Positions 52,272 to 61,149 of a DNA stretch of 64,000 bases are shown in pieces (the stretch's first letter is position 1; every line of letters starts with the position of its first letter). The DNA comes from Igneacidithiobacillus sp041146875. Its GTDB lineage: Bacteria > Pseudomonadota > Gammaproteobacteria > Acidithiobacillales > Acidithiobacillaceae. Location: positions 124,001 to 188,000 of the forward strand of contig NZ_JBFRXP010000002.1 of the NCBI RefSeq assembly GCF_041146875.1. The letters are read 5' to 3'. A program made the translations under genes and the position numbers. The notes beneath the pieces are model-generated. The model was not told the origin of the DNA. It did no database searches and worked only from the letters and a program-made list of their open reading frames with translations.

Positions 52272-53015
52272 TTAGTTGGCGCCCAGGTGCTTGGCAAGAT
52301 CATCAGCGCCACCGATGTGCTTGCCACCGATAAAGACCTGTGGCACCGTCGAACGCCCAGAAACAGCCCGCACCGTGCGCGAGCTAACCCCCGTGCCCAT
52401 GCCGGTGTGGACTTCCTCATAGGCCATGTTGCGCTCCTGCAGCATGGCCTTGGCGCGTGCGCAGTGGGGGCAGCCTTCGCGGGTGAAAAGGGTGATGAAT
52501 GCCGGGTCTTGGGCGTTGGGGTTGATGTAGCGCAGCATGGTGTCGGCATCCGAAACCTCGAAGGGGTCGCCAGGCTTGTCCGGTTCGATGAACATCTTCT
52601 CGACCACACCATCCTTCACTAACATCGAGTAGCGCCAGGAGCGCCGACCAAAGCCGAGGTCGGCCTTGTCCACCAACATGCCCATGCCCGCAGTAAATTC
52701 GCCGTTGCCGTCGGGAATAAGCCGCACATTTTCTACTGCCAGTTCCTTGGCCCAGGCCTCCATGACGAAGGCGTCATTCACCGAAATACAGAGAATGCTG
52801 TCAACACCATTTTCGCGTAGCACCGGAGCCAATTCGTTATAGCGCGGCAAATGGCTCGAAGAACAGGTGGGAGTAAAAGCGCCGGGCAGGGAAAAGACGA
52901 CAACGGTTTTACCGGCAAAGAGTTCTTTTGTGCTGACGTCTTTCCACTGATTGTTTTCGCGGGTGCGAAAGGTGACTTGGGGTACGGCTTTTCCTTCCAT
53001 ATTGCTGAGTTTCAT
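52272..53015 (-). CDS. Peroxiredoxin-glutaredoxin fusion (247 aa)
   Basis: The N-terminal Prx5-type domain has SLPGAFTPTCSSSHLPRYN with the peroxidatic Cys (about 50). The C-terminal glutaredoxin domain has TREGCPHCARAKAML with the CPHC active site (about 183-186) and RTVRAVSGRSTVPQVFIGGKHIGGADDL. Hybrid Prx5 enzymes use GSH through their own Grx domain. The gene for glutathione reductase follows 55 bases downstream, so the pair is a self-contained peroxide-removal system. Confidence 0.95.
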   Translation of the reverse strand: MKLSNMEGKAVPQVTFRTRENNQWKDVSTKELFAGKTVVVFSLPGAFTPTCSSSHLPRYNELAPVLRENGVDSILCISVNDAFVMEAWAKELAVENVRLIPDGNGEFTAGMGMLVDKADLGFGRRSWRYSMLVKDGVVEKMFIEPDKPGDPFEVSDADTMLRYINPNAQDPAFITLFTREGCPHCARAKAMLQERNMAYEEVHTGMGTGVSSRTVRAVSGRSTVPQVFIGGKHIGGADDLAKHLGAN

Positions 53016-53100
53016 GTGCTCGTCCTTGCTTAGGCCATCACCATTGATGTTTTCCTATATTAGATTAAGTCTAATTATTGTGCAAGTGTTGTATGGGCTC

Positions 53101-54213
53101 TCAAGCAAGGCCAAGAATGCTCGCAGCGACTTCCAAGCCCCCCTGGCGGATTTGATAATTTGCCTGCGCACGCACGGCGGCTTTGGCGCGATAGGCGATC
53201 CCCACACCCGCCTTGCGCAACATGGGCAGATCATTGGCGCCATCGCCAATGGCAACGCAGTGGCTCGCATCGGTACCGGCGGCAATGGCGAGTAGGTCGA
53301 GGATGTCGGCCTTTGCTGCGGCATCGACAATGTCGCCGATGACCTCGCCTGTGATCTTGCCATCGCGAATGTCGAGCTGGTTGGCAAAGGCGTAATCCAG
53401 ATCCAGTGCTTCCTGCACGTGGCGGGTAAACTGGGTAAAACCGCCCGATACCACGGCAGTTTCCATCCCCGCGCGCTTCGCCGCGGCAATTAGATCTCGC
53501 GCACCGGGACTGAATTGCAGGCGCTCGCGGATGACAGCATCAATGGCGCTCACGGGCGTGCCGGCGAGGAGGCGCACCCGCTCCTTTAGGGAACTGCGGA
53601 AGTCCAGCTCGCCAGACATAGAGCGCTCGGTGATGGCGGCTATCTTGCTCTTCAAACCCAGATGCGCACCGAGTTCGTCGATGCACTCGATAGCAATCAA
53701 GGTGGAGTCCATATCGCTGATCAGTAGCCGAAATTGCCCACCGGCCCAGTTAGGGGTCAAAGCGACATCGACGGGAAATTCTGCCAGCGCCTCTACCAGT
53801 TGGTGATTGGCGAGGGGAAGCGCAGCGGTCTCGCCCCAGATCTCGATGACCAGCTCGTTACCCTGGGCGAGCAAGACCCGCCCAGGCAGAAAGGTGCGTA
53901 ATTGCAGGTTAGTCAGGGCGCGGCGCAGCACAGCGGGATTGAGGGTACCACGCAACACCAGGCGCAACGACTCTTCCGCCGCCATCGCCGGCCCCCAAAG
54001 GACCTCTCGTTTCTGCGCCAGACCCTGGCGCGCCAGTTCCTCGAGGAAGGGTTGCAGGCTCGCAAAATCCGCTGGCAGGCGCCAGCTTTGCAGCCAGGTA
54101 CCTGCAATCTCGCGTTGTTCGATCTCGCCGGCAACGATCTGCGCCATGCTGGCAGGCAGAAGCATACGCCCCTGCGGGGCAGGGCTGAGGATGGCAAGAC
54201 GGGTGGCGGGCAT
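53101..54213 (-). CDS. serB: Phosphoserine phosphatase SerB (370 aa)
   Basis: HAD-superfamily enzyme for the last step of serine synthesis. HAD motif I SDMDSTLIAIECIDELG (about 167-183), motif II VSGGFTQF, motif III GDGANDLPMLRKAGVGIAYRAK. The N-terminal 160 residues form an ACT-like regulatory region. The length exceeds E. coli SerB (322) because of that region. 8 bases after mfd, probably one operon. Confidence 0.94.
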   Translation of the reverse strand: MPATRLAILSPAPQGRMLLPASMAQIVAGEIEQREIAGTWLQSWRLPADFASLQPFLEELARQGLAQKREVLWGPAMAAEESLRLVLRGTLNPAVLRRALTNLQLRTFLPGRVLLAQGNELVIEIWGETAALPLANHQLVEALAEFPVDVALTPNWAGGQFRLLISDMDSTLIAIECIDELGAHLGLKSKIAAITERSMSGELDFRSSLKERVRLLAGTPVSAIDAVIRERLQFSPGARDLIAAAKRAGMETAVVSGGFTQFTRHVQEALDLDYAFANQLDIRDGKITGEVIGDIVDAAAKADILDLLAIAAGTDASHCVAIGDGANDLPMLRKAGVGIAYRAKAAVRAQANYQIRQGGLEVAASILGLA

Positions 54214-54221
54214 GATGACTC

Positions 54222-57200
54222 CTAGGGCGTGGCGGCGCTGAGATCTTCGATGAGGGTGAGGAGGGTCTCGCAGCGTTTCTGGCCATCGGGTAGGTCGCGG
54301 CGTATGCGCAGGCGATCCTGGCCTTCGAGCTGAAAGGTCTGCGATTCTTTCTGGATTTTTTGAATCAAACGATCGACAGGCAGCCGATGTTGTGCACTCA
54401 GGGTCAGGCGTGCCCCCTGTGGACCGGCATCAATGCCTGCGATGCCCAACTCTGCTGCCACGATGCGCAGTTGCGTCTGGCAGAGCAGGGTCTTGACGGC
54501 ATCGGGTACGGGACCAAAGCGATCCACCATTTCCACCAGAATCTCGCCAATCCCCTCGATTTTGCGCAGGTTTGCCAGACGCTTGTAGAGTTGCAGACGC
54601 AATTGCACGTCGGGTAGGTAGTCGGAGGGAATCAGTGCCGGGGTGTTGAGATGGATCTGTGGCCCCTGCGCCTGTTTCTCCGCCAAGCTCTGCGGATCCT
54701 TGCCGGCGCGGATGGCAGCTACCGCATCATTCAACCATTCCATGAACAGGGTGAAGCCCACTTCATCCATATGTCCGCTCTGGGAATCTCCCAGGAGCTC
54801 GCCGGCACCACGAATTTCGAGATCGTGACTGGCCAGGGCAAAGCCGACGCCCAGCTCTTCCAGAGACTGGATGGCGTCTAGTCGGCGTTTGGCGTCGTCG
54901 GTCATGGCGCGCGGTTCGGGTGTAAAGAGATAGCAGTAGGCGCGTTGATGGCCACGTCCAACGCGGCCGCGCAGCTGATGCAACTGCGCCAGACCAAAGC
55001 GGTCGGCACGGTCGATGAGCATGGTATTGGCGTGCGGGTTGTCGATGCCGGACTCGACAATGGTGGTGCAGAGCAGGAGGTCAAATCGCTGGTGGTAGAA
55101 ATCCAGCATTACGGCTTCCAGCTCTGCCTCCGGCATCTGTCCGTGGGCAATACGAATGCGCGCCTCTGGCAGCAGGCGTTGCAGCAGCTTGGCGCTGCGC
55201 TCGATGTCCTTGACCTCATTGTGCAGATAATAGATCTGGCCGCCGCGATGTAGCTCGCGCTGACAGGCCTCGCGAATGGTGTCTTCAGAGAATTCCTGCA
55301 CGAAAGTGCGCACTGGTTGCCGGCGTTGCGGCGGCGTGGCGATCAGCGACAGGTCGCGCAACCCCGCCAGGGAAAGGTTCAAGGTGCGCGGGATAGGCGT
55401 GGCAGTGAGGGTAAGTACGTCTACTTCACTGCGCAAGGATTTGATTTTTTCCTTGTGGCGCACGCCAAAGCGGTGTTCCTCGTCAAGAATCAACAGTCCC
55501 AGGTCAGCAAATTTCACGTCGCCCTGTAGGAGACGGTGAGTGCCGATGAGGATCTGGATTTTGCCCGCTGCGGTATCCTCGACGATGGCGCTGCGCTCTT
55601 TACCCTTTTGGAAACGGGAAAGCACCGCAACGCGAATGGGTAGGCCAGCAAAGCGGTCGCGAAAATTCTCAAAATGCTGCTGAGCGAGGAGGGTGGTGGG
55701 CACCAGCACGACAACTTGGGCGCCACTGTTGGCCACCAGAAACGCAGCGCGCAGGGCTACCTCGGTCTTGCCAAAACCGACATCGCCGCAGACCAGGCGA
55801 TCCATGGGGTGCAGACGCTGCAGGTCGTCCAGGACTGCGTCGATGGCCGCCTGCTGATCGGGAGTTTCTTCAAAAGGAAAACGCGAAACAAAATCCCAAT
55901 AGCGATCGTCCGGTGCGAGAAAGCCGCGCCCGGACTGGGTGGCGCGGCGTGCATAGATGTCCAGCAGTTCGCTGGCGGCATCGATGGCCTTTTGCCGAGC
56001 TTTGGTCTTGGCCTTGCTCCAGCGCGCATTTCCCAGACGTGAAAGCTCGACCTCCTCACTATTGCCCACAAAGCGGCTGACGCGGTCCAGTTGTTCCACC
56101 GGAACATAGACCTTGGCATCACCAGCATAGGCAATGCTCATGTATTCGTTGACATCCCCCTGTGCGGCGAAAGGCGTGTCCAGCGCGAGAAATCTGCCAA
56201 CTCCGTAGTCTTCATGGACCACTACGTCGCCCGGCTGTAGTTCGCCCAGATCGCGTAGCAGGTTTTCCATGCTCCGCTGCCGTGCGCGTCCGCCACGGCG
56301 CTGGGCAAAGACCCGATCGCCAAAGATTTGCGCTTCGGAAATCAGCGCCAGATCGATGCGCCCGCGCTGGCTGTGCAGTAGACCGCGTTCCAGTGGCGCA
56401 ACCACCAGTCCCAGAGCGAAGTCTCCCGCGCTAAATTCGGGCCAGTTGTGAACGCGTTGGGCAGCAAAGCCGAGTCGTTGCAGATGTTCCCCCAGGGCCT
56501 CGGCGCGCCCGGCGGATTCCGCTGCGAGGACAACCCGTGCGCTGCCCGAGAGCTCTTGCAAAAAACGCTCAAGGCCGTGCAGGGGGTTTTCACTGTTCCC
56601 TTGCAAGGCGGGAGGTGTCAGGAAACCTTGGGTTTCGCCCCGGTTTTGGCTGCTGAGATGATAGTTTGGGTAAGCAGTAAGGCGCTCCTGCCACAATTCT
56701 TCGCTCAGTATCAGCTCGTCGGGACGCAGAATGGGATGCGAGCGATCACTACAGCGCTCGTCATAGCGCTCCTGCCAGTCCAGACGCAGGCGTTGCACAG
56801 CGCCCGCGAGGTCGGCTTCCTGCAATACGATGGTGTCTTTGGGCAGGTAATCGCCGATATCTCCGCACTGTTCGTAAAACAGTGGCAGATACTGCTCGGC
56901 ACCCGCTGGAATGCTATTGCGACTTGCTGCACGGTAGACCTCTGCCTGTTGCGGATCGCCACTGAAGCGGGCGCGAAAGTTCGCGCGAAAGCGTTGTAGA
57001 TCCTCATTGGCGACCGGGACCTCCCGTGCTGGCAAAAGCTCCACTCGCTCTACTTTTTCCAGACTCCTTTGGGTTTCCGGATCGAAAGCACGGATGCTGT
57101 CGATTTCGTCGCCGAAGAGTTCGATCCGATAGGGCACGAGGCTGCCACTGGGAAAGATATCGATAATCCCGCCACGCCAGGCGATCTCCCCCGCTTCCGA

Positions 57201-57671
57201 CACCTCACTCACGCTCTGGTAACCAGCGTCGATGGCGCGCTGGCGGAACTCTTCGAGCTGTAAGCGCGCGCCTAGGTGGAGCCACAGCGCATGACGATCG
57301 AGATGACCGGGTGGCGGTAGACGCTGCAAAACCGCGCTGGCAGGAGCAATAATGAGTCCGCGCCACTGCGGCATGGCGGCCAGCGTTGCCAATCGTGCGG
57401 TGCTGATCTCTGCCGGTGGATTCATGCGATCGTAGGCTAGAACCTCACGATCAGGGAAAATGAGAGGCGCGGGTAATTCCGGCGCGAAGAATGTCCATTC
57501 CCTCTGCCATTCTTCAATCGTGCGGCTGACGCCGACAATCAGCAACAGCGGACGTTGCCACTGGCGTTGCAGGGACGCCGCCAACAAGGCCTGGGCGGCA
57601 CCTGGAGTCGGGGGTAAGGTTTCGGTATTTCCGGGTTGAGGGACCAGTGACCCGAGCCAATCCATCAGCAA
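54222..57671 (-). CDS. mfd: Transcription-repair coupling factor Mfd (1149 aa)
   Basis: Removes stalled RNA polymerase and recruits UvrA. An N-terminal UvrB-like module (about 1-330), RNA-polymerase interaction domain around 460-540 (ELQPGDVVVHEDYGVGRF), translocase with Walker A MDRLVCGDVGFGKTEVALRAAF, motif II LLILDEEHRFGVRHKE, GRVGRGHQRAYCYL motif VI, and the C-terminal D7 domain. Start TTG at 57671 has GAGGA 9 bases before it; ATG at 57665 is the alternative. Divergent from ispD. Confidence 0.97.
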   Translation of the reverse strand: MLMDWLGSLVPQPGNTETLPPTPGAAQALLAASLQRQWQRPLLLIVGVSRTIEEWQREWTFFAPELPAPLIFPDREVLAYDRMNPPAEISTARLATLAAMPQWRGLIIAPASAVLQRLPPPGHLDRHALWLHLGARLQLEEFRQRAIDAGYQSVSEVSEAGEIAWRGGIIDIFPSGSLVPYRIELFGDEIDSIRAFDPETQRSLEKVERVELLPAREVPVANEDLQRFRANFRARFSGDPQQAEVYRAASRNSIPAGAEQYLPLFYEQCGDIGDYLPKDTIVLQEADLAGAVQRLRLDWQERYDERCSDRSHPILRPDELILSEELWQERLTAYPNYHLSSQNRGETQGFLTPPALQGNSENPLHGLERFLQELSGSARVVLAAESAGRAEALGEHLQRLGFAAQRVHNWPEFSAGDFALGLVVAPLERGLLHSQRGRIDLALISEAQIFGDRVFAQRRGGRARQRSMENLLRDLGELQPGDVVVHEDYGVGRFLALDTPFAAQGDVNEYMSIAYAGDAKVYVPVEQLDRVSRFVGNSEEVELSRLGNARWSKAKTKARQKAIDAASELLDIYARRATQSGRGFLAPDDRYWDFVSRFPFEETPDQQAAIDAVLDDLQRLHPMDRLVCGDVGFGKTEVALRAAFLVANSGAQVVVLVPTTLLAQQHFENFRDRFAGLPIRVAVLSRFQKGKERSAIVEDTAAGKIQILIGTHRLLQGDVKFADLGLLILDEEHRFGVRHKEKIKSLRSEVDVLTLTATPIPRTLNLSLAGLRDLSLIATPPQRRQPVRTFVQEFSEDTIREACQRELHRGGQIYYLHNEVKDIERSAKLLQRLLPEARIRIAHGQMPEAELEAVMLDFYHQRFDLLLCTTIVESGIDNPHANTMLIDRADRFGLAQLHQLRGRVGRGHQRAYCYLFTPEPRAMTDDAKRRLDAIQSLEELGVGFALASHDLEIRGAGELLGDSQSGHMDEVGFTLFMEWLNDAVAAIRAGKDPQSLAEKQAQGPQIHLNTPALIPSDYLPDVQLRLQLYKRLANLRKIEGIGEILVEMVDRFGPVPDAVKTLLCQTQLRIVAAELGIAGIDAGPQGARLTLSAQHRLPVDRLIQKIQKESQTFQLEGQDRLRIRRDLPDGQKRCETLLTLIEDLSAATP

Positions 57672-57778
57672 AATATGACATCCTCAACAAGGCAAGGCGA
57701 CAGTCTATGCAGCAGCAACAAAAACTGCAAAAGTCGGGGCTACTCAGGTATGCTCTGACGGCAGCCAGGAGAGAGAGC

Positions 57779-58486
57779 ATGGAACAAGTCTGGGCCTTGA
57801 TTCCCGCCGGTGGGCGGGGCCAGCGATTTGGCGGGGCCGTTGCCAAACAATATCTGCAATTACTGGGTCGGCCGGTGCTGGCGCATGCATTGCACACTTT
57901 TTTGACGGAATCGAGTATTCGCGGCGTGCAACTCGTGCTACCTGGTGCTGATCTGGCCAGCGGGGCTTGGCGTGAGCTGCTCGGGCCACAGAATCAGACC
58001 TTCCTGCCGCCGGTAGTGGGCGGGGCCGAACGGCAAGACTCCGTGCGGTTGGGTTTGCGCGCCTTACTCGAACAAGGTGCTTTGCCTTATGACTGGGTGC
58101 TGGTACACGATGCTGCTCGCCCCTGTCTGCAGCGCGCCGACCTGCATGCCCTCCTGGATGTTTTGCCGAGAGCGCCCCAGGGTGCCCTGCTGGCCTTGCC
58201 CGTAGCCGATACCCTAAAACGCGCCGAGGGCGAGCATGCCGTGGCCACTGTCGAGCGCAGCACGCTTTGGCGCGCCCTTACGCCCCAGGCCTTTCCCATC
58301 GGTGCGCTGCTGGAGGCCCTCGATGATGCGCAGCAGCAGGGCGCGGCGGTAACCGATGAGGCCTCGGCCATGGAACGACGCGGCTGGCGTCCTCTCCTGG
58401 TGCAGGGGCACGCAGACAATCTCAAGATCACCTATCCCGAGGATTTACCCCTGGCTGCGGCCATTCTCGCGGCCCGTGAAGAGTAA
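57779..58486 (+). CDS. ispD: 2-C-methyl-D-erythritol 4-phosphate cytidylyltransferase (235 aa)
   Basis: Third step of the MEP isoprenoid pathway. VWALIPAGGRGQRFGGAVAKQYLQLLGRPVLAHAL, VHDAARPCLQRADL, TVERSTLWRALTPQAFP and KITYPEDLPLA are diagnostic. The ATG at 57779 follows AGGAGAGAG; the in-frame start at 57647 lies in the mfd promoter region. Followed by ispF. Confidence 0.97.
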   Translation: MEQVWALIPAGGRGQRFGGAVAKQYLQLLGRPVLAHALHTFLTESSIRGVQLVLPGADLASGAWRELLGPQNQTFLPPVVGGAERQDSVRLGLRALLEQGALPYDWVLVHDAARPCLQRADLHALLDVLPRAPQGALLALPVADTLKRAEGEHAVATVERSTLWRALTPQAFPIGALLEALDDAQQQGAAVTDEASAMERRGWRPLLVQGHADNLKITYPEDLPLAAAILAAREE

Positions 58487-58495
58487 AGGAAAATT

Positions 58496-58975
58496 ATGGA
58501 GATGCGAATTGGGCAAGGCTTCGATGTACATGCACTGGTGGCTGACCGTCCCCTGATTCTTGGTGGCGTGCGGATACCGTACGAGCTGGGCCTGGCGGGG
58601 CATTCCGACGCTGATGTCCTCATCCACGCCATCTGCGATGCCTTGCTCGGCGCGCTGGCCCTAGGCGATATTGGCAAACATTTTCCCGATACCGACCCGC
58701 GTTTTGCCGGTGCTGATTCGCGCGTGCTACTTCGTCATTGCGCCGCTTTGCTCGCGCAAGAGGGTTATCGTGTCAGTAATGTCGATTCGACCCTGATCTG
58801 TCAGCGACCAAAACTGGCACCGTATATCCCGCAGATGTGCGAGAATCTCGCCGCTGATTTGCAGATTCCCATTGCTGCCCTGAGCGTCAAGGCGACCACA
58901 ACGGAGCAGTTGGGCTTCACCGGTCGGGGCGAGGGCATCGCCGCTCAAGCCGTTTGTCTCGTGCAGCATGGCTGA
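58496..58975 (+). CDS. ispF: 2-C-methyl-D-erythritol 2,4-cyclodiphosphate synthase (159 aa)
   Basis: Fifth MEP-pathway enzyme. MRIGQGFDVHAL with the zinc-binding Asp-x-His, GLAGHSDADVLIHAICDALLGALALGDIGKHFPDTDP and VKATTTEQLGFTGRGEGIAAQA. Length is standard. Overlaps truD by 8 bases. Confidence 0.98.
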   Translation: MEMRIGQGFDVHALVADRPLILGGVRIPYELGLAGHSDADVLIHAICDALLGALALGDIGKHFPDTDPRFAGADSRVLLRHCAALLAQEGYRVSNVDSTLICQRPKLAPYIPQMCENLAADLQIPIAALSVKATTTEQLGFTGRGEGIAAQAVCLVQHG

Positions 58976-60029
58976 GATCCCCGAACGGCGGTATCCGGCA
59001 CTGGGGATTGACTATCCGGCGGCTACCTTTCATTCCACGCCCAGTAGCTTTTTGGTGGAGGAAGTCCTCCCCTTCACTGCCGATGGGGAAGGGGACCACG
59101 CTTGGCTTTGGGTCGAGAAGACCCAGCGCAATACGGAGGAAGTCGCCCGTCTCCTGGCGCGATTTACGGGCGTTCCGGCACGCGATGTTGGCTATGCCGG
59201 GCTCAAGGACTACCACGCCACGACCCGCCAGGCGTTTACGCTCCCGGTTGCCGGGCGCCCGGAGCCAGATTGGTCGACTCTGGATTTTGCTGGGGTACGG
59301 ATCCTCGAAGTCTCCCGGCATCGTCGTAAATTGCGCCGTGGCGTGCATCGTGGCAACCGTTTTGCTATTCATCTGCAATCGACCGCAGACAGTAGCCACT
59401 GGGAAAGTGCCCTCGCGATTCTTGCCCGCCAGGGCTTTCCCAATTATTTTGGCGTACAACGCTTTGGCCGCGATAATCTGTCAGCGGCGGGAAAGATGTT
59501 GGCGGGACCGCGGCGCGGCCGCATCCCGCATCATCTGCGTGCTTTGTTCTGGTCGACGGCGCGCGCCGCGCTCTTCAATCTGGTTCTTGCCGAGCGAGTA
59601 CGCCAGGAGAACTGGAACTGTATTCTGCCCGGCGAGATCGTCCAGTTGGCTGGGACGCATAGCCAGTTTCTGGCCAACGCCGAGGAGTTGGCCGAGTTAC
59701 AGGCGCGTGCCGACACCTGGGACCTGCACCCCACCGGCCCACTGTCGGGCAAAGGCGATAGCCAGAGCAAAGGCCGGGTAGGCGAACTGGAAGCCGCAGT
59801 GCTCGCGGCCTGGCCGGGCACGGAAGGTTCCCCTGGCAACGGAGTAGCCTGGGCAGACTCCCTTGCTGCCCAAGGTTTGGATGCTGCCCGCCGCGCCTTG
59901 CGTTGTCGCCCAGAGGATCTGCAGGTTCACTTTCCGCAGGTAGGTGAAGTGCTCCTCAAATTCTTTCTGTCGCAAGGTTCCTATGCCACGGTGCTCCTGG
60001 AAGCTATCAGGGTGCAGACCGAAAAATGA
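58968..60029 (+). CDS. truD: tRNA pseudouridine(13) synthase TruD (353 aa)
   Basis: Modifies U13 in tRNA-Glu. FLVEEVLPFTADGEGDHAWLWVEKTQRNT, VGYAGLKDYHATTRQAFTLP (catalytic Asp in GLKD), HRGNRFAIHLQ, and FPNYFGVQRFGRDN. The TRUD insertion domain lies at about 145-250. The order ispD-ispF-truD is usual in gammaproteobacteria. Confidence 0.97.
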   Translation: MAEIPERRYPALGIDYPAATFHSTPSSFLVEEVLPFTADGEGDHAWLWVEKTQRNTEEVARLLARFTGVPARDVGYAGLKDYHATTRQAFTLPVAGRPEPDWSTLDFAGVRILEVSRHRRKLRRGVHRGNRFAIHLQSTADSSHWESALAILARQGFPNYFGVQRFGRDNLSAAGKMLAGPRRGRIPHHLRALFWSTARAALFNLVLAERVRQENWNCILPGEIVQLAGTHSQFLANAEELAELQARADTWDLHPTGPLSGKGDSQSKGRVGELEAAVLAAWPGTEGSPGNGVAWADSLAAQGLDAARRALRCRPEDLQVHFPQVGEVLLKFFLSQGSYATVLLEAIRVQTEK

Positions 60030-60071
60030 TCTGCGGCTCTTGTTCCAGACAAGTACATACTTTACGATAAA

Positions 60072-60093
60072 CTACTATCAGATTGCATAGTAG
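60072..60093. promoter_or_regulatory. Inverted repeat in merR-type promoter
   Basis: CTACTAT-N8-ATAGTAG is a perfect 7-bp dyad 19-40 bases before the MerR-family ATG at 60112. Its position suggests an autoregulatory operator. Confidence 0.5.
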
Positions 60094-60111
60094 AATACTA
60101 GGAAGGGAGTT

Positions 60112-60552
60112 ATGAAAAACCACGTGACCATTGGGCGTTTGGCGCGCGAGGCTGGGCTGGCAGCAGAGACCCTGCGCTATTACGAAAGAATTGGGCTGAT
60201 TCGGCCGATACAGCGGACACAATCCAACTACCGCTTGTATGATGGTGAAGCGGAGTCGCGTTTGCGTTTCATCCGTAGGGCGCAGAATTTGGGCTTCTCC
60301 CTTGCTGAGGTCAAGGAGTTGCTGGACATCAGTAGTCATCCAGAAAATGACATGGCTGCGGTGAAAGAGATTGCCGAGGGTAAGATTGTCGATATCGAGG
60401 AAAAGATCGCTGATTTACAGCGGATGCGCACGGCTCTGCAGAGCGTTAGTGAGCGCTGCCCCGGGCATGGCTCTGTAGACGGTTGCCCGATTTTGGCTTC
60501 ACTCGCAGGATTGGATCGTATTGAGGAGTTACCCCTCACCCAGGCCCGGTAA
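60112..60552 (+). CDS. MerR-family metal-responsive regulator (146 aa)
   Basis: N-terminal MerR HTH: VTIGRLAREAGLAAETLRYYERIGLI, then NYRLYDGEAESRLRFIRRAQNLGFSLAEVKELL. The dimerisation helix is followed by the metal loop region CPGHGSVDGCPIL (Cys about 121 and 129), as in ZntR/CadR/CueR-like sensors. The metal cannot be told from sequence. No efflux gene is adjacent, so its target lies elsewhere or is its own promoter. Confidence 0.88.
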   Translation: MKNHVTIGRLAREAGLAAETLRYYERIGLIRPIQRTQSNYRLYDGEAESRLRFIRRAQNLGFSLAEVKELLDISSHPENDMAAVKEIAEGKIVDIEEKIADLQRMRTALQSVSERCPGHGSVDGCPILASLAGLDRIEELPLTQAR

Positions 60553-60564
60553 GAGGGCGCCAGG

Positions 60565-61146
60565 CTAGCGGCGCAGGTCGCCGAGCAAGACCCGCAATGC
60601 CCCTGAGCCGCCCTCAGTCGGGCATGCTTGAATAAAGGCCAGCACCTCGCGATGGCGCTGTAGCCAGTGACCTACCAAGTGTTTGAGCACGGGTACCTGC
60701 CCAGGTGAACCGTGCCCTTTACCATGCACGACGCGCACGCAAGTCCAGCGGTGGCGGCGCGCCTCGGCAAGGAATTCGGCAACTGCCAAACGTGCCTCGT
60801 CTACCCGTAGACCATGTAGATCAAGGTCGGCCTGAATCCGCATTTTTCCCCGACGTAGGTCACGAAGCAGACGTTCTGGAAGGCCTGGGCGCAAATACAC
60901 CCACTCATCCCCCGTCCACCAATCGCTTTCTTCTTTGCTGCCACGTGCTAGATCTGCCAATACCGCAAGCTCATCTGCTGTCGCGTGGCGCGCTTCGGGT
61001 GCTGGCGCTGGCGCGCGCGGTGGAAGAGGGGGAGCGGCGAGCGGCTGAACGTCATTCAGCGCCGCGCGAAACTCTGCCCGTTCCGTATCTGCAAGAAGAG
61101 GTTCGAGCTTAGCTCTTGCCCTCTTCCGAGGCGAGCGTCGTGGCAC
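60565..61146 (-). CDS. Smr-domain protein (193 aa)
   Basis: The C-terminal Smr domain (about 105-190) has the LDLHGLRVDEARLAVAEFL signature and VRVVHGKGHGSPGQVPVLKHLVGHWL. Smr domains act as nicking or RNA endonucleases in some proteins. Basic N-terminus (MPRRSPRKRARAKLEPLL). Resembles the SmrA/YdaL-like group. Three bases separate it from trxB upstream in the same direction. Confidence 0.88.
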   Translation of the reverse strand: MPRRSPRKRARAKLEPLLADTERAEFRAALNDVQPLAAPPLPPRAPAPAPEARHATADELAVLADLARGSKEESDWWTGDEWVYLRPGLPERLLRDLRRGKMRIQADLDLHGLRVDEARLAVAEFLAEARRHRWTCVRVVHGKGHGSPGQVPVLKHLVGHWLQRHREVLAFIQACPTEGGSGALRVLLGDLRR

Positions 61147-61149
61147 GCA

